A stretch of DNA of 32,810 bases from Steroidobacteraceae bacterium (lineage in GTDB: Bacteria; Pseudomonadota; Gammaproteobacteria; Steroidobacterales; Steroidobacteraceae), in contig JABAQN010000071.1 of the NCBI GenBank assembly GCA_019187495.1, forward strand, positions 1 through 32,810, in the 5' to 3' direction. Below are positions 1-9,481 of this stretch, piece after piece; within the stretch, counting starts at the first letter, position 1; each line of letters opens with the position of its first letter. Below the pieces are notes generated by a model. It was not told the origin of the DNA, ran no database searches, and saw only the letters and a program-made list of their open reading frames with translations. A program made the translations under genes and the position numbers.

Positions 1-1
1 G

Positions 2-1039
2 CTCGCGCGGTTGCTCGCCGGCCCGGTGGCAGCGAGCGGCGCGGCGGCGGCACGGCGCGGCTTCGCGCACGGCGCGGCGGTCGGGGTCGGCCTCGGTACC
101 TTGCGCGACCTCGCCAACCTGCCGTCGAACGTCTGCACCCCGAGTTACCTCGCGGCCGCCGCGCGCAATCTCGCACGGCGCCACCCGACATCGTTGCGCG
201 TGCGCGTGCTCGATGAGCGCGCGATCCGCCGCGAACGCATGGGATGCTTCCTCGCGGTCACGCGCGGCAGCGCGGAGCCGCCGCGCTTCATCGTGCTCGA
301 GCACCGCGGCGGCAAGTCGGGCAGCGCGCCGGTCGTGCTGGTCGGCAAGGGCATCACCTTCGACACCGGCGGCATCTCGCTCAAGGACCCGCCGGCCATG
401 GACGAGATGAAATTCGACATGAGCGGCGCCGCCACCGTGATCGCCGCGCTCACCGTCGCGAGCGAACTGGCGCTGCCGCTCAATGTCGTCGGCCTCGTGC
501 CGACCTGCGAGAACATGCCGGGTGGGCGCGCCACCAAGCCCGGCGACATCGTGACGAGCGCTTCGGGGCAGACCGTCGAGATCCTGAACACCGATGCCGA
601 AGGGCGCCTGATCCTCTCGGACGCCCTGCACTATGCGCGCCGCTTCAAGCCCGCCGCGGTGATCGACATCGCGACCCTGACCGGCGCCTGCGTGGTCGCG
701 CTCGGCGCCCACCACAGCGGCGTGATGGCGAACGATGAGGCGCTCGCGCACGAACTGGTCGAGTGTGGCCGGCGCGCGGACGATCGCGCCTGGCAGTTGC
801 CGCTCACCGAGGACTACGCCGAGCAGCTCAAGAGCAACTTCGCCGACATGGCCAATGTCGCGGGCCGCGACGGCGGCGCCATCACCGCGAGTGCGTTCCT
901 CGGCAAGTTCACCAAGGGCATGAAATGGGCCCACATGGACATCGCCGGCACGGCGTACCTGTCCGGGGCGCAGAAGGGCAGCACCGGCCGCCCGATCAGC
1001 CTCCTGTCGGAGTTCCTGATCCGGCGCGCCGCGCGCTGA
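2..1039 (+). CDS. pepA: Leucyl aminopeptidase (M17), 5' end outside window
   Basis: Cytosolic metallo-exopeptidase that removes N-terminal residues from peptides; in E. coli the same protein also binds DNA in Xer recombination and carAB control. The reading frame is open from base 2, so the N-terminal part lies outside the window (about 345 residues are present of roughly 500 usual for the family). The visible part has the M17 catalytic core: the metal-binding stretch [11 protein letters not shown], the lysine and aspartates after it, and the family signature NTDAEGRL with its metal-binding D and E and the catalytic-side arginine. It ends 7 bases before holC. The order pepA-holC-valS is the conserved gammaproteobacterial one, which supports the call. 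No frame damage is seen. Confidence 0.96.
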   Translation, partial: LARLLAGPVAASGAAAARRGFAHGAAVGVGLGTLRDLANLPSNVCTPSYLAAAARNLARRHPTSLRVRVLDERAIRRERMGCFLAVTRGSAEPPRFIVLEHRGGKSGSAPVVLVGKGITFDTGGISLKDPPAMDEMKFDMSGAATVIAALTVASELALPLNVVGLVPTCENMPGGRATKPGDIVTSASGQTVEILNTDAEGRLILSDALHYARRFKPAAVIDIATLTGACVVALGAHHSGVMANDEALAHELVECGRRADDRAWQLPLTEDYAEQLKSNFADMANVAGRDGGAITASAFLGKFTKGMKWAHMDIAGTAYLSGAQKGSTGRPISLLSEFLIRRAAR

Positions 1040-1046
1040 GGCAACG

Positions 1047-1490
1047 GTGCCGCAGGTCGACTTCTACGTCACCGGGGCGACCGCGGACGATGCGCGATTG
1101 CTGCTCGCCTGCCGCGTCACCGAGAAGGCGTATCTTGCGGGCATGCGCGTACTCGTGTGGTGCCCGCCCGACGAGGACCGCGCGCGCTTCGACGAACTGC
1201 TCTGGACTTTCTCGGATCGCAGCTTCGTGCCGCACGAAGCGCCCGGTGCCCCGGGTGGCGCCGATCCCGCGCCGGTGGCGTTGTCGGGCGGCATCGAGCC
1301 GAGCGAAGTCCCCGACATCGTCGTGAACCTCGCCGCGGATATTCCGCCGATCGCGCTGCGCGCGGCGCGCGTCGCGGAATTCATCGACGGCGACGCCGCG
1401 CGGCGCGCGCAGGGCCGTGCCCGCTTCCGCCAGTACCGTGAACAGGGCCTCGCCCCGGTCACCCATCAGCAGGGCGGCGCCTCGCTATAA
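1047..1490 (+). CDS. holC: DNA polymerase III chi subunit
   Basis: Clamp-loader accessory subunit. In the family, chi links the psi subunit of the clamp loader to the C-terminal tail of single-stranded DNA-binding protein. The protein is 147 residues, as expected for HolC, and opens with the family-typical PQVDFYVTG. It continues with an [10 protein letters not shown] stretch, a W-C-P strand, LLWTF, SFVPHE and a late VVNLA strand, all matching the HolC fold order. The start is GTG, 7 bases after pepA stops; no better in-frame start lies nearby. The last codons (CTATAA) contain the likely -10 element of valS, so promoter and coding sequence overlap here. Identification rests on pattern and on position between pepA and valS. 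Confidence 0.93.
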   Translation: MPQVDFYVTGATADDARLLLACRVTEKAYLAGMRVLVWCPPDEDRARFDELLWTFSDRSFVPHEAPGAPGGADPAPVALSGGIEPSEVPDIVVNLAADIPPIALRAARVAEFIDGDAARRAQGRARFRQYREQGLAPVTHQQGGASL

Positions 1491-1491
1491 T
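1486..1491 (+). promoter_or_regulatory. TATAAT -10 element before valS
   Basis: A perfect TATAAT overlaps the holC stop codon and lies 7 bases before the valS ATG. No good -35 is seen at 16-18 bases upstream. Transcription from it would begin at or next to the valS start codon, giving a leaderless message. It is one of six such cases in the window. valS can also be reached by readthrough from pepA-holC. Confidence 0.5.
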
Positions 1492-1498
1492 TCGGCCG

Positions 1499-4276
1499 AT
1501 GGACAAGGTCTTCTCGCCGCGCGACATCGAACAGCGGCTCTACGCCCATTGGGAAGCAAACGGCTGGTTCGCGCCGCGCGGCGCGGGCGCGCCCTTCTGC
1601 ATCGTGATCCCGCCGCCGAACGTCACCGGCACGCTGCACATGGGCCACGCGTTCCAGGACACGATCATGGACGCCCTCACCCGCTATCACCGGATGCGCG
1701 GCGCCGACACGCTGTGGCAACCCGGCACCGACCACGCGGGTATCGCGACACAGATGGTCGTCGAGCGCCAGCTGGCCGCGGAAGGCAAGCGCCGCACCTC
1801 GATGACACGCGATGCCTTCATCGAGCGCGTGTGGGAATGGAAGGCGCATTCCGGCGGCACGATCGCGCGGCAGCTGCGCCGCCTCGGCGCCTCGGTCGAC
1901 TGGTCGCGCGACCGGTTCACGATGGATCCGGGGCTCTCGGCGGCGGTCACCGAAGTGTTCGTGAAGCTGCACGAGGACGGGCTCATCTATCGCGGCAAGC
2001 GCCTCGTGAACTGGGATCCCGTGCTGCTCACCGCGGTATCGGACCTCGAGGTGCTGTCCGAGGAAGAAGACGGGCATCTCTGGCACCTGCGCTATCCGCT
2101 CGCGGACGGCAGCGGCCACGTGGTCGTCGCGACGACGCGTCCGGAGACGATGCTCGGCGACACGGCGGTCGCGGTGCATCCCGACGACGATCGCTACCGC
2201 GCGCTCGTCGGCCGCGACATCGCGCTGCCGCTCACGGAGCGGCGCATTCCGGTCGTCGCGGACACCTATGTCGATCCGGCATTCGGTTCCGGCTGCGTGA
2301 AAATCACGCCGGCGCACGATTTCAACGACTACGAGGTCGGCGAGCGCCACGGCCTGCCGAAGCTCAACATCTTCACGCCCCAGGCGTCGATCAATGACGA
2401 CGCACCGGAACGCTTCCGGGGTCTCGACCGTTTCGAGGCCCGCAAGCGTGTCGTCGCCGAACTCGAGGCGGCCGGCCTCGTCGAGCGCATCGAGGCGCAC
2501 AAGCTCAAGGTGCCGCGCGGCGATCGCACCCGCGCGGTGATCGAGCCCTATCTCACGGACCAGTGGTATGTGCGGGTGGCGCCGCTCGCGCAGCCCGCGA
2601 TCGAAGCGGTCGAACGCGGCGACATCCGCTTCGTGCCCGGGAACTGGTCGAAGACCTATTTCGAGTGGATGCGCAACATCAAGGACTGGTGCGTCAGCCG
2701 CCAGCTCTGGTGGGGCCATCGCATCCCCGCCTGGTACGACGCCGCGGGTCGCGTCTACGTCGGGCGCGACGAAGCGGATGCGCGGCGCCGGCACAACCTC
2801 GCCCCGGACCTGCCGCTCACCCGCGACCCGGACGTGCTCGATACGTGGTTCTCTTCCGCGCTGTGGCCGTTCTCGACGCTCGGCTGGCCGGCGCGCACGC
2901 CCGAACTCGCGAAGTTCTACCCGACGAGCGTGCTGGTCACCGGCTTCGACATCATCTTCTTCTGGGTCGCGCGCATGGTGATGTTCGGCCTGAAGTTCAT
3001 GGATGGCCGCCCGCCGTTTCGCGACGTGTACATCCACGGCCTCATCCGCGACGGTGAAGGCCAGAAGATGTCGAAGTCGAAGGGCAACGTGATCGACCCG
3101 CTCGACATCGTCGACGGCATCGACCTCGAATCGCTCGTGGCCAAGCGCACGACCGGGCTGATGCAGCCGCACCTCGCGCCCGCGATCGAGAAGACGACGC
3201 GCAGGCAATTCCCGCAGGGCATCGAGCCGTACGGCACCGACGCGCTGCGCTTCACCTTCGCCGCGCTCGCGACCCAGAGCCGCGACATCAGCTTCGATCT
3301 CGGGCGCGTCGCGGGGTACCGCAACTTCTGCAACAAGCTGTGGAACGCCGCGCGCTTCGCCCTGCTGATGGTGGAATCCACGGGAGACACGGGCGCAGCG
3401 GACGCGAGCGACTTCCCGATCGCCGACCGCTGGATCCGCTCGCGCCTCGGCCGCACGCTCGAGGCCGTCGATGCCGCGTTCGCCGAATACCGCTTCGATT
3501 ACGCCGCGACCGCGCTCTACGAGTTCACGTGGTACGAGTTCTGCGACTGGTACCTCGAGCTCGCCAAGCCGGTGCTGCAGGGCGAAGCGGGCGCGGCGGC
3601 GCAGCGCACGGCGCGGCGCACACTGCTCGAGACGCTCGAAATACTGCTGCGCGCGCTGCATCCCCTGATGCCGTTCATCACCGAGGAAATCTGGCAGCGC
3701 ATCGCCCCGCTCGCCGGCCGCGCGGGTGCCACCGTGATGCTGGCGCCCTGGCCGGCTCGCGCGGACCTGCCGGTCGATGAGGCCGCGGAGGCGGAGGCGG
3801 CGTGGATCCAGCGCGTGATCCTCGTGCTGCGCCAGGTCCGCGGCGAAATGAACATCGCGCCCTCGCGCCGCATCCCGGTGCTCGCGAGCCACGGCAGTGC
3901 CGGCGATACCGAACGGCTCGCGCGCCATGGACTCTATCTCACGAGGCTCGCCGGACTCGAGCGGATCGACGTGCTCGCCGCGGGCGCGCACCCGCCCGCT
4001 GCCGCAACCGCCCTCGCCGGCGACCTGCAGCTGCATGTGCCGATGGCCGGCCTCATCGATGCCGGCGCCGAAATCGAGCGGCTCGGCAAGCTGATCGCGA
4101 AGAACGAGAACGAACTGAAGAAGGCCCGCGGCAAGCTCGCCAACGAGAATTTCGTCCGCAACGCGCCGCCCGATGTCGTGGCGCAGGAACGCGAGCGCAT
4201 CGCGGGTTTCGAGCGCGACCTCGCGCAACTCGGCCCCCAGCTCGCGCGCGTGCGCAGCCTCCTGCCCGCGCCATGA
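1499..4276 (+). CDS. valS: Valyl-tRNA synthetase
   Basis: Class Ia aminoacyl-tRNA synthetase that charges tRNA(Val) with valine and edits misactivated threonine. The protein has 925 residues, normal for bacterial ValS. Seen in order: class I HIGH motif as HMGH (residues 47-50), the CP1 editing insertion with [10 protein letters not shown] and GTDHAG-type motifs, the [12 protein letters not shown] stretch, KMSKS at 523-527, the anticodon-binding domain, and a charged C-terminal coiled-coil arm (about residues 860-925) that binds tRNA. The start is ATG with no Shine-Dalgarno but a TATAAT 7 bases upstream. The stop overlaps the moxR start as ATGA, so the two genes are probably translationally coupled. 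No missing motif. Confidence 0.99.
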   Translation: MDKVFSPRDIEQRLYAHWEANGWFAPRGAGAPFCIVIPPPNVTGTLHMGHAFQDTIMDALTRYHRMRGADTLWQPGTDHAGIATQMVVERQLAAEGKRRTSMTRDAFIERVWEWKAHSGGTIARQLRRLGASVDWSRDRFTMDPGLSAAVTEVFVKLHEDGLIYRGKRLVNWDPVLLTAVSDLEVLSEEEDGHLWHLRYPLADGSGHVVVATTRPETMLGDTAVAVHPDDDRYRALVGRDIALPLTERRIPVVADTYVDPAFGSGCVKITPAHDFNDYEVGERHGLPKLNIFTPQASINDDAPERFRGLDRFEARKRVVAELEAAGLVERIEAHKLKVPRGDRTRAVIEPYLTDQWYVRVAPLAQPAIEAVERGDIRFVPGNWSKTYFEWMRNIKDWCVSRQLWWGHRIPAWYDAAGRVYVGRDEADARRRHNLAPDLPLTRDPDVLDTWFSSALWPFSTLGWPARTPELAKFYPTSVLVTGFDIIFFWVARMVMFGLKFMDGRPPFRDVYIHGLIRDGEGQKMSKSKGNVIDPLDIVDGIDLESLVAKRTTGLMQPHLAPAIEKTTRRQFPQGIEPYGTDALRFTFAALATQSRDISFDLGRVAGYRNFCNKLWNAARFALLMVESTGDTGAADASDFPIADRWIRSRLGRTLEAVDAAFAEYRFDYAATALYEFTWYEFCDWYLELAKPVLQGEAGAAAQRTARRTLLETLEILLRALHPLMPFITEEIWQRIAPLAGRAGATVMLAPWPARADLPVDEAAEAEAAWIQRVILVLRQVRGEMNIAPSRRIPVLASHGSAGDTERLARHGLYLTRLAGLERIDVLAAGAHPPAAATALAGDLQLHVPMAGLIDAGAEIERLGKLIAKNENELKKARGKLANENFVRNAPPDVVAQERERIAGFERDLAQLGPQLARVRSLLPAP

Positions 4277-5193
4277 GCGAGCGGCTGCAGCAGGCGATCG
4301 CGACGCTCGAGACGATCATCCTCGGCAAGCCGGGCCAGTTGCGCCTCGCGGTCGCCTGCCTGCTCGCGCGCGGCCACCTCCTGATCGAGGACGTGCCGGG
4401 AGTGGGCAAGACGACGCTCGCCCATGCGCTCGCGCAGGTGTTCGGCCTCGCGTGGCAGCGCGTGCAGTTCACGAGCGACCTGCTGCCGGCCGACATCATC
4501 GGCGTGTCGGTATTCGACCGGAACACGCAGCAGTTCCACTTCCGCAAGGGGCCCCTGTTCACGCAACTGCTGCTCGCCGACGAAGTGAACCGCGCGAGCC
4601 CGAAGACTCAGAGCGCGCTGCTCGAGGCGATGGAGGAGCGGCAGGTCAGCACCGACCTCACGACTTACCGCCTGCCCGACCCCTTCTTCGTGGTCGCCAC
4701 GCAGAATCCGCGCGAACAGGCCGGCACCTACGCGCTGCCGGAATCGCAACTCGACCGTTTCCTGATGCGCATCGAGCTCGGCTATCCGGATGCCGCGCAC
4801 GAACGCACACTGCTGCGCGAAGGCGAGCGCCGCGATCTCCTGCCACAGCTCGCCCCGGTGCTCGACGCCGAACATCTGCTCGCACTGCAGACGGCCGTGC
4901 GCGGTCAGCACGTGTCGGATGCCCTGCTCGACTACGTGCAGTCCCTGATCGCGCACACGCGCGCCCACGACGATATCCGCGTCGGGCTCTCGCCGCGTGC
5001 CGGGCAGGGGCTGCTGCGCGCGGCGCAGGCCTGGGCCGCGATCTGCGGGCGCCATGCGGTGTTGCCGGACGACGTGCAGGCGGTGTTCGCGGCCGTCGCC
5101 GGCCATCGACTCGAGCGGCGCGACGCGCAGGACGCCGCGGACGGCCTGCGTCTCGCGAGTCGCGTCGTGGAAACGGTACCGGTACCCGCCTGA
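4273..5193 (+). CDS. MoxR-family AAA+ ATPase
   Basis: MoxR ATPases are thought to act as chaperones that mature or activate partner proteins, often encoded next to DUF58 and transglutaminase genes as here. The protein is 306 residues. The Walker A is GVGKTT in the [12 protein letters not shown] context, Walker B is [15 protein letters not shown], and sensor 1 is VVATQNP followed by [10 protein letters not shown], all typical of the family. The C-terminal lid contains the [11 protein letters not shown] stretch. The ATG start overlaps the valS stop (ATGA), although the frame stays open upstream. The substrate is unknown. The downstream genes with 16-base or overlapping junctions suggest one membrane-linked module. 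Confidence 0.95.
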   Translation: MSERLQQAIATLETIILGKPGQLRLAVACLLARGHLLIEDVPGVGKTTLAHALAQVFGLAWQRVQFTSDLLPADIIGVSVFDRNTQQFHFRKGPLFTQLLLADEVNRASPKTQSALLEAMEERQVSTDLTTYRLPDPFFVVATQNPREQAGTYALPESQLDRFLMRIELGYPDAAHERTLLREGERRDLLPQLAPVLDAEHLLALQTAVRGQHVSDALLDYVQSLIAHTRAHDDIRVGLSPRAGQGLLRAAQAWAAICGRHAVLPDDVQAVFAAVAGHRLERRDAQDAADGLRLASRVVETVPVPA

Positions 5194-5209
5194 CGGCGGC
5201 GCTCGCACC

Positions 5210-6187
5210 GTGGCGCCCTTCGCCGGCCTGCGTCGCTCCCTCGAAGCCCGCCTCGCGACCTGGGTGAAGCGGCGACAGGGAAGCGATGCACTACCGGTTG
5301 CGCTCCATCGTCGCCGCCTCTACATCCTGCCGACGCGGGCCGGGGTCGGCTTCGCCCTCCTCCTCTTCGGCATGCTGCTCGCGGGACTGAACTACGCGAA
5401 CAGCCTCGCGCTCCTCGTCACGTTCGTGCTCGGCGCTCTGATGCTCGTCGCGATGCACGCCTGCCATCGCAACCTGCTCGGCCTCGCAATCGTCGGCGCA
5501 CGCACGCTGCCGGCATTCGCGGGTGACGAAGGCCGGCTCGAAGTCGTGCTCGATGCGGGCACCGCCACGCGCGTCGCCTGCACGATCGCGTGGCGCGATG
5601 CCGAGGGCGAGGCGACGAGCCTGCCGGTGGAAGCGACACGCGGCGAACCCGTCACGGTGACGCTGCCGCTGCCGGCGTCAGTGCGTGGGGTGTACGCCAT
5701 CGACCGGATCCGCGTCGCGACGACCTGGCCTTTCGGCTTTTTTCGCGCGTGGACCTGGCTCCACCTGCCGCTCGAGCTGATCGTCTACCCGGCCGCGCGC
5801 GGGACGCTGCCGCGCCGGGGCGCGATCGGGCGCCGCCCCGGCCGTGCCGCGCGCGCCGAAGCCGGTGACGATGAATGGCAGGCACTGCGAGCGTATCGCG
5901 ACGGCGATCCGCCGCGGCGCATCGCGTGGAAGGCCTGGGCCCGCGGCGCTCCCCTCCTCGTCGGCGAGTACACGGCCGAGGGCGATGCGCTCAATGCATT
6001 CGCCTACGACGCACTCGCGCCACTACCGCACGAAGCCCGGCTCGAGCAACTGTGCCGCTGGATCGTCGATGCGGAGCAGCGCGGCGAGTCGTGCGCGCTG
6101 CATCTTCCCGGCATCGCGTTCCCGATGGGCAGCGGCGCCCGGCACCGCCACGTGCTGCTCACGGCGCTCGCGCGGATGCCGGCATGA
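5210..6187 (+). CDS. DUF58 domain membrane protein
   Basis: Family of unknown biochemical role that goes with MoxR ATPases and TgpA transglutaminases. The protein is 325 residues from a GTG 16 bases after moxR. Two adjacent hydrophobic helices are visible at about residues 45-62 and 65-83, then a soluble part whose second half carries the DUF58 hallmark: an aspartate-rich lead, an RxYRDGDPPRRIAWK motif and a following basic/aromatic stretch. The start was chosen because the coding pattern begins there and upstream sequence is moxR in another frame. The stop overlaps the next start as ATGA. Function in this cell is not known; envelope or peptidoglycan quality control is a guess from context. 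Confidence 0.9.
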   Translation: MAPFAGLRRSLEARLATWVKRRQGSDALPVALHRRRLYILPTRAGVGFALLLFGMLLAGLNYANSLALLVTFVLGALMLVAMHACHRNLLGLAIVGARTLPAFAGDEGRLEVVLDAGTATRVACTIAWRDAEGEATSLPVEATRGEPVTVTLPLPASVRGVYAIDRIRVATTWPFGFFRAWTWLHLPLELIVYPAARGTLPRRGAIGRRPGRAARAEAGDDEWQALRAYRDGDPPRRIAWKAWARGAPLLVGEYTAEGDALNAFAYDALAPLPHEARLEQLCRWIVDAEQRGESCALHLPGIAFPMGSGARHRHVLLTALARMPA

Positions 6188-8160
6188 AGCCGCCATTGCC
6201 CGCACGGATCCGGCCGCTCGCCTGGGTCTGTGCGGCGTACGGCAGCGCGGTCCTGCTGCATCTCGACCGCCTGCCGCCCTGGATACCCGCGCTCGCATTG
6301 GTCGCCATGATCGCGCGGATGCTGATCGCGGTCCGCGGCGCGCGGCTGCCGGGTGCCTGGGCACGCGTCGCGTTCGCCTTGCTCCTGACCGTGGGAGTGC
6401 TCGCGACATTCCGCACGCTGAACGGGCTCGCGGCCGGCAGCGCGCTGCTCGTCTCGATGGGCGCGCTCAAGCTGCTCGAGACCCGCGCGCGACGCGACGA
6501 TCACGTGATGCTCGCCGTCGCGCTTTTCCTGCTGCTCGCCGCCTGCCTCGACCGCCAGGCGCTCGTGCGCATGCCGCTCTATGCGCTGCAGTTGTGGATC
6601 GACTGCGCGGCGCTCGCGGTGATCGCCACGCCGCAGGCGCTCGCCGGCCTCAGGGCCCCGCTCGCACTCGCGGGACGCGCACTCGCGTATGCGCTGCCGC
6701 TCGCGCTCGTGCTCTTCCTCACCTTCCCGCGGCTGCAGGGCGGGTTCTGGGCGCTGCCGCACGCGAACCGGGCGGTCACCGGGCTGTCCGACGAAATGAG
6801 CCCCGGACAGATCGACGAGCTGACCGACTCCGATGCGCCCGCATTTCGCGTCGAGTTCGACGGCGCGCCGCCTCCCCCGCCAGCGCGTTACTGGCGCGGT
6901 CCCGTGCTGCAGGACTTCGACGGCACGACCTGGCGGCGGGATCGCGGCCGCTTCTTCCTCGAGCCCGATGTGCAGTTCGAGGGCCCCACCTGGCGCTACC
7001 GCGTGACACTCGAACCGACCGGTCGAAACTGGTGGTTTGCGCTCGAATCGGTCGTCGCCGCCCCGGATCACCGCGCGCGGCTGACCTTCGACCGGAGACT
7101 GCTTTCCGCCGAACCCGTCGACGAGGTGGTGAGCTTTGCGGCGACCTCGCGCGCCCGGACGGTGACGCACGAGCCGCTCTCGAAGCTCGGCTACCGTTAC
7201 AGCCTCGCGCTGCCCGCGGGGCAGAATCCGCGCACGCACGCACTCGCGCAGCGGCTGCGCGCCGCCTCGCCGGACGCCGCGGCGTTTGCGCGCGCAGTCC
7301 TCGACCATTTCGCCCGCGAGGGCTTCGAGTACACGCTGACTCCACCGCGGCTCGACCGCAACGCCGTCGACGAGTTCCTGTTCGGCACCCGGCGTGGATT
7401 CTGCGGCCACTACGCGTCGGCCTTCGCCACGCTGATGCGGGCCGGCGGTGTGCCCGCACGCGTCGTCACCGGCTATCTCGGCGGCGAATGGAACCCGATC
7501 GGTCGCTACTTCGTCGTCAGGCAGTCCGATGCCCATGCCTGGGTCGAGATCTGGCTCGAGGGCCGCGGTTGGACACGCATCGACCCGACGGCCGTGGTCG
7601 CGCCGGAACGGCTGCAGCGCGGGCTCTACGACCTGCTGCCAGGCGCAGCGCCGGTGGTGGCGCGCCTCGCGCGCAACAATCCCTGGATCGGTGAACTCGC
7701 GCAGGCGTGGGATGCGCTCGACACCGCCTGGCGCAAACGTGTCCTCGAGTTCGGCGCGGCTTCGCAGTTCGCGCTGCTCGAGCGACTCGGCTTCGATTCG
7801 CCGCGCTGGCAACAGCTCGGCGCGCTCCTCGGGGCGGGCCTCGCACTGTGGCTCGCGTGGATGAGCTGGCAGTCCCGCTTCTGGTTGCGCACGTCGCGGC
7901 CCGATCGCCTCGGCCGCGCATGGCAGTCTCTCGGGGCGAAATATGCGCGTGTCGGCCTCGCCCGAGGCGCCGCCGAGGCACCGCTCGCTTACGCGGCACG
8001 CATCGGCGAACGCCGACCGGACCTCGCCGCCGAGGCGCTGGACCTCGTTGGGCGATACGCGGCACTGCGCTACGGGCCCGGATGCGACGCCCGGGCGATC
8101 CGCTCGTTCGCGCGCGCCGTGCGGCGCGTGCGTGTCACCTCCGGCGTGCGCGCGGCGTGA
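6184..8160 (+). CDS. tgpA: TgpA-type membrane transglutaminase (DUF3488/DUF4129)
   Basis: Integral membrane protein with a periplasmic transglutaminase-like domain; the P. aeruginosa homologue TgpA is essential in that species. The protein is 658 residues. An N-terminal block of hydrophobic helices (about residues 11-180, DUF3488) is followed by a periplasmic domain. The catalytic triad reads as C407 (in GFCGHYA), H451 (in DAHAWVE) and D467 (in RIDPTA), spaced as in TgpA. One more membrane helix at about residues 546-562 precedes a cytoplasmic DUF4129 tail. The ATG overlaps the DUF58 stop, and its own stop overlaps the next gene's GTG, so translation is probably coupled through the whole moxR-DUF58-tgpA-mtfA unit. 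The natural substrate of the family is unsettled. Confidence 0.93.
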   Translation: MKPPLPARIRPLAWVCAAYGSAVLLHLDRLPPWIPALALVAMIARMLIAVRGARLPGAWARVAFALLLTVGVLATFRTLNGLAAGSALLVSMGALKLLETRARRDDHVMLAVALFLLLAACLDRQALVRMPLYALQLWIDCAALAVIATPQALAGLRAPLALAGRALAYALPLALVLFLTFPRLQGGFWALPHANRAVTGLSDEMSPGQIDELTDSDAPAFRVEFDGAPPPPPARYWRGPVLQDFDGTTWRRDRGRFFLEPDVQFEGPTWRYRVTLEPTGRNWWFALESVVAAPDHRARLTFDRRLLSAEPVDEVVSFAATSRARTVTHEPLSKLGYRYSLALPAGQNPRTHALAQRLRAASPDAAAFARAVLDHFAREGFEYTLTPPRLDRNAVDEFLFGTRRGFCGHYASAFATLMRAGGVPARVVTGYLGGEWNPIGRYFVVRQSDAHAWVEIWLEGRGWTRIDPTAVVAPERLQRGLYDLLPGAAPVVARLARNNPWIGELAQAWDALDTAWRKRVLEFGAASQFALLERLGFDSPRWQQLGALLGAGLALWLAWMSWQSRFWLRTSRPDRLGRAWQSLGAKYARVGLARGAAEAPLAYAARIGERRPDLAAEALDLVGRYAALRYGPGCDARAIRSFARAVRRVRVTSGVRAA

Positions 8161-8972
8161 CGCCTTTTGCGCTCGCCATTGCGCTTTTCTTCGCGCTCGC
8201 CGCAACCGTCATCGTGTGGCGGATCCTGCGTGCGCGTCGCCGGGCGCACGAACTGCGCGAGCCGTTCCCGCCATCCTGGCGCCGGATGCTCGCGCGCGTG
8301 CCGCTGTGGCAGCGCCTGCCGCCGCCCGTGCGTGCGCAGATCGAAACGGCGGCGCGACGCCTCATGCAGCGCGTGAGCTTCATCGGCTGCAACGGCCTCA
8401 CGGTCACCGATGAAATGCGCGTCATCATCGCGACACAGGCGGCGCTGCTCGTCGCGCACCGCGACAGCCACGCCTACGACGCGCTCTACAGCGTGCTCGT
8501 CTACCCGGGCGAATTCGTGGTCGAAGACCGTGACGAAGACGAGTTCGGCCTCGTGACCGTGGGCCGGCGCGCACTCTCGGGGCAGACGATCGACGTGTCG
8601 CGCATCGTGCTGTCGTGGGAGGACATCGAGGACGGGCTCGCGGGCGACGAGGGCTACAACGTCGTGCTGCACGAGTTCGCGCACTACCTCGACCATCTCG
8701 CCGAGGGCGCATTGACCGACGGCGGGGTGCTCGCGCCCGGCGCGCAACGCTGGCACGCGACGCTCGAGGCCGCATATGAAGCACTGTGCGACGCGGTCGA
8801 TCGCGGCGAGGACAGCCTGATCGACCCCTACGGCGCCGAGGATCTCGCCGAATTCTTCGCGACGGCGACGGAAGTGTTCTTCGAGCGCGCCCGCGAATTT
8901 CGCGCGGCGCATCCGCGGCTGCACGCGGAGCTACGCGAATTCTACGGAGTCGACCCCGCGGAGTGGGGCTGA
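8157..8972 (+). CDS. mtfA: MtfA-type zinc-dependent peptidase (M90)
   Basis: In E. coli MtfA is a zinc aminopeptidase that binds the glucose repressor Mlc and so affects ptsG. The protein here is 271 residues (E. coli about 265). The gluzincin motif HEFAH is at residues 172-176, with the downstream EDLAEFFATATEVFFE segment giving the third zinc ligand (about E232 or E239). An N-terminal hydrophobic stretch (about residues 4-21) could anchor it in the membrane, which is worth noting since E. coli MtfA is cytosolic. The start is GTG, overlapping the tgpA stop as GTGA. This operon position after tgpA suggests a role tied to the transglutaminase module rather than, or besides, sugar control; that is inference. 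Confidence 0.9.
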   Translation: MTPFALAIALFFALAATVIVWRILRARRRAHELREPFPPSWRRMLARVPLWQRLPPPVRAQIETAARRLMQRVSFIGCNGLTVTDEMRVIIATQAALLVAHRDSHAYDALYSVLVYPGEFVVEDRDEDEFGLVTVGRRALSGQTIDVSRIVLSWEDIEDGLAGDEGYNVVLHEFAHYLDHLAEGALTDGGVLAPGAQRWHATLEAAYEALCDAVDRGEDSLIDPYGAEDLAEFFATATEVFFERAREFRAAHPRLHAELREFYGVDPAEWG

Positions 8973-8991
8973 CTCGACGGCCGCGGTTCAG

Positions 8992-9474
8992 TCATGGCTG
9001 CGTATTGTTCAAGGGGATTGCGGAGAGCCTCCGGGAACGAAACTTCCAGGTTCCCTGCTCTTTCACGTACTCGTCCTGGTAGGAACCGATGTGCGTAGTA
9101 CGAAGATTGTCGATACCCTGCCGCAACTCGAAGTACAGAATGCCTCGCGCCCGGTCCGGTCCCAGCATCTCGATGACATGCTGGTGGAGAAATGGCCAGG
9201 GATCGGATCTCGGCAGATCGACGCGCAGCGTCTCGCGAATCGCGTCCCGGCCTGATCGGGCACCAGCCTTGGTACCCATGTTGCCGGGCACATCGAAGAC
9301 GGCGTCCTCCGAATAGAGCGCGACCAGCCCCTCGATGTTCCTCGTGCGGGCGAAGTGCGCGTAGGACACCACCAGCTGACGGATGGCCTCCCGATCGCGC
9401 AACTCCGCGAGCTGCGTGAGCATCGTCGCCAGCTCCGCTTCGAGCCGGCCCGACTCCGGTTCAGTGTTCCGCAT
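8992..9474 (-). CDS. SnoaL/NTF2-like protein
   Basis: Small alpha+beta cone-fold protein of 160 residues. The pattern REAIRQLVVSYAHFAR, then DAVFDVPG, GRDAIRETL, and a final aromatic/basic strand WKFRSRRLS matches the SnoaL-like (NTF2) superfamily, whose members range from ketosteroid isomerase-like enzymes to non-catalytic binders. The reaction cannot be read from sequence. The frame is open 45 bases further upstream, into the MFS gene, but the ATG at 9474 has a strong GGGAGGGG ribosome binding site just upstream and lies 7 bases after the transporter stop, so this start was chosen. It faces mtfA tail to tail with 19 bases between. It probably shares a transcript with the transporter. Confidence 0.8.
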   Translation of the reverse strand: MRNTEPESGRLEAELATMLTQLAELRDREAIRQLVVSYAHFARTRNIEGLVALYSEDAVFDVPGNMGTKAGARSGRDAIRETLRVDLPRSDPWPFLHQHVIEMLGPDRARGILYFELRQGIDNLRTTHIGSYQDEYVKEQGTWKFRSRRLSAIPLNNTQP

Positions 9475-9481
9475 GGCGCGC

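Noticed and set aside
1466-4228. A 920-codon open frame on the minus strand opposite valS
   Set aside because: It mirrors valS codon for codon; its translation is rich in R, A, E and H and shows no domain. Such antisense frames are normal in very GC-rich genes.
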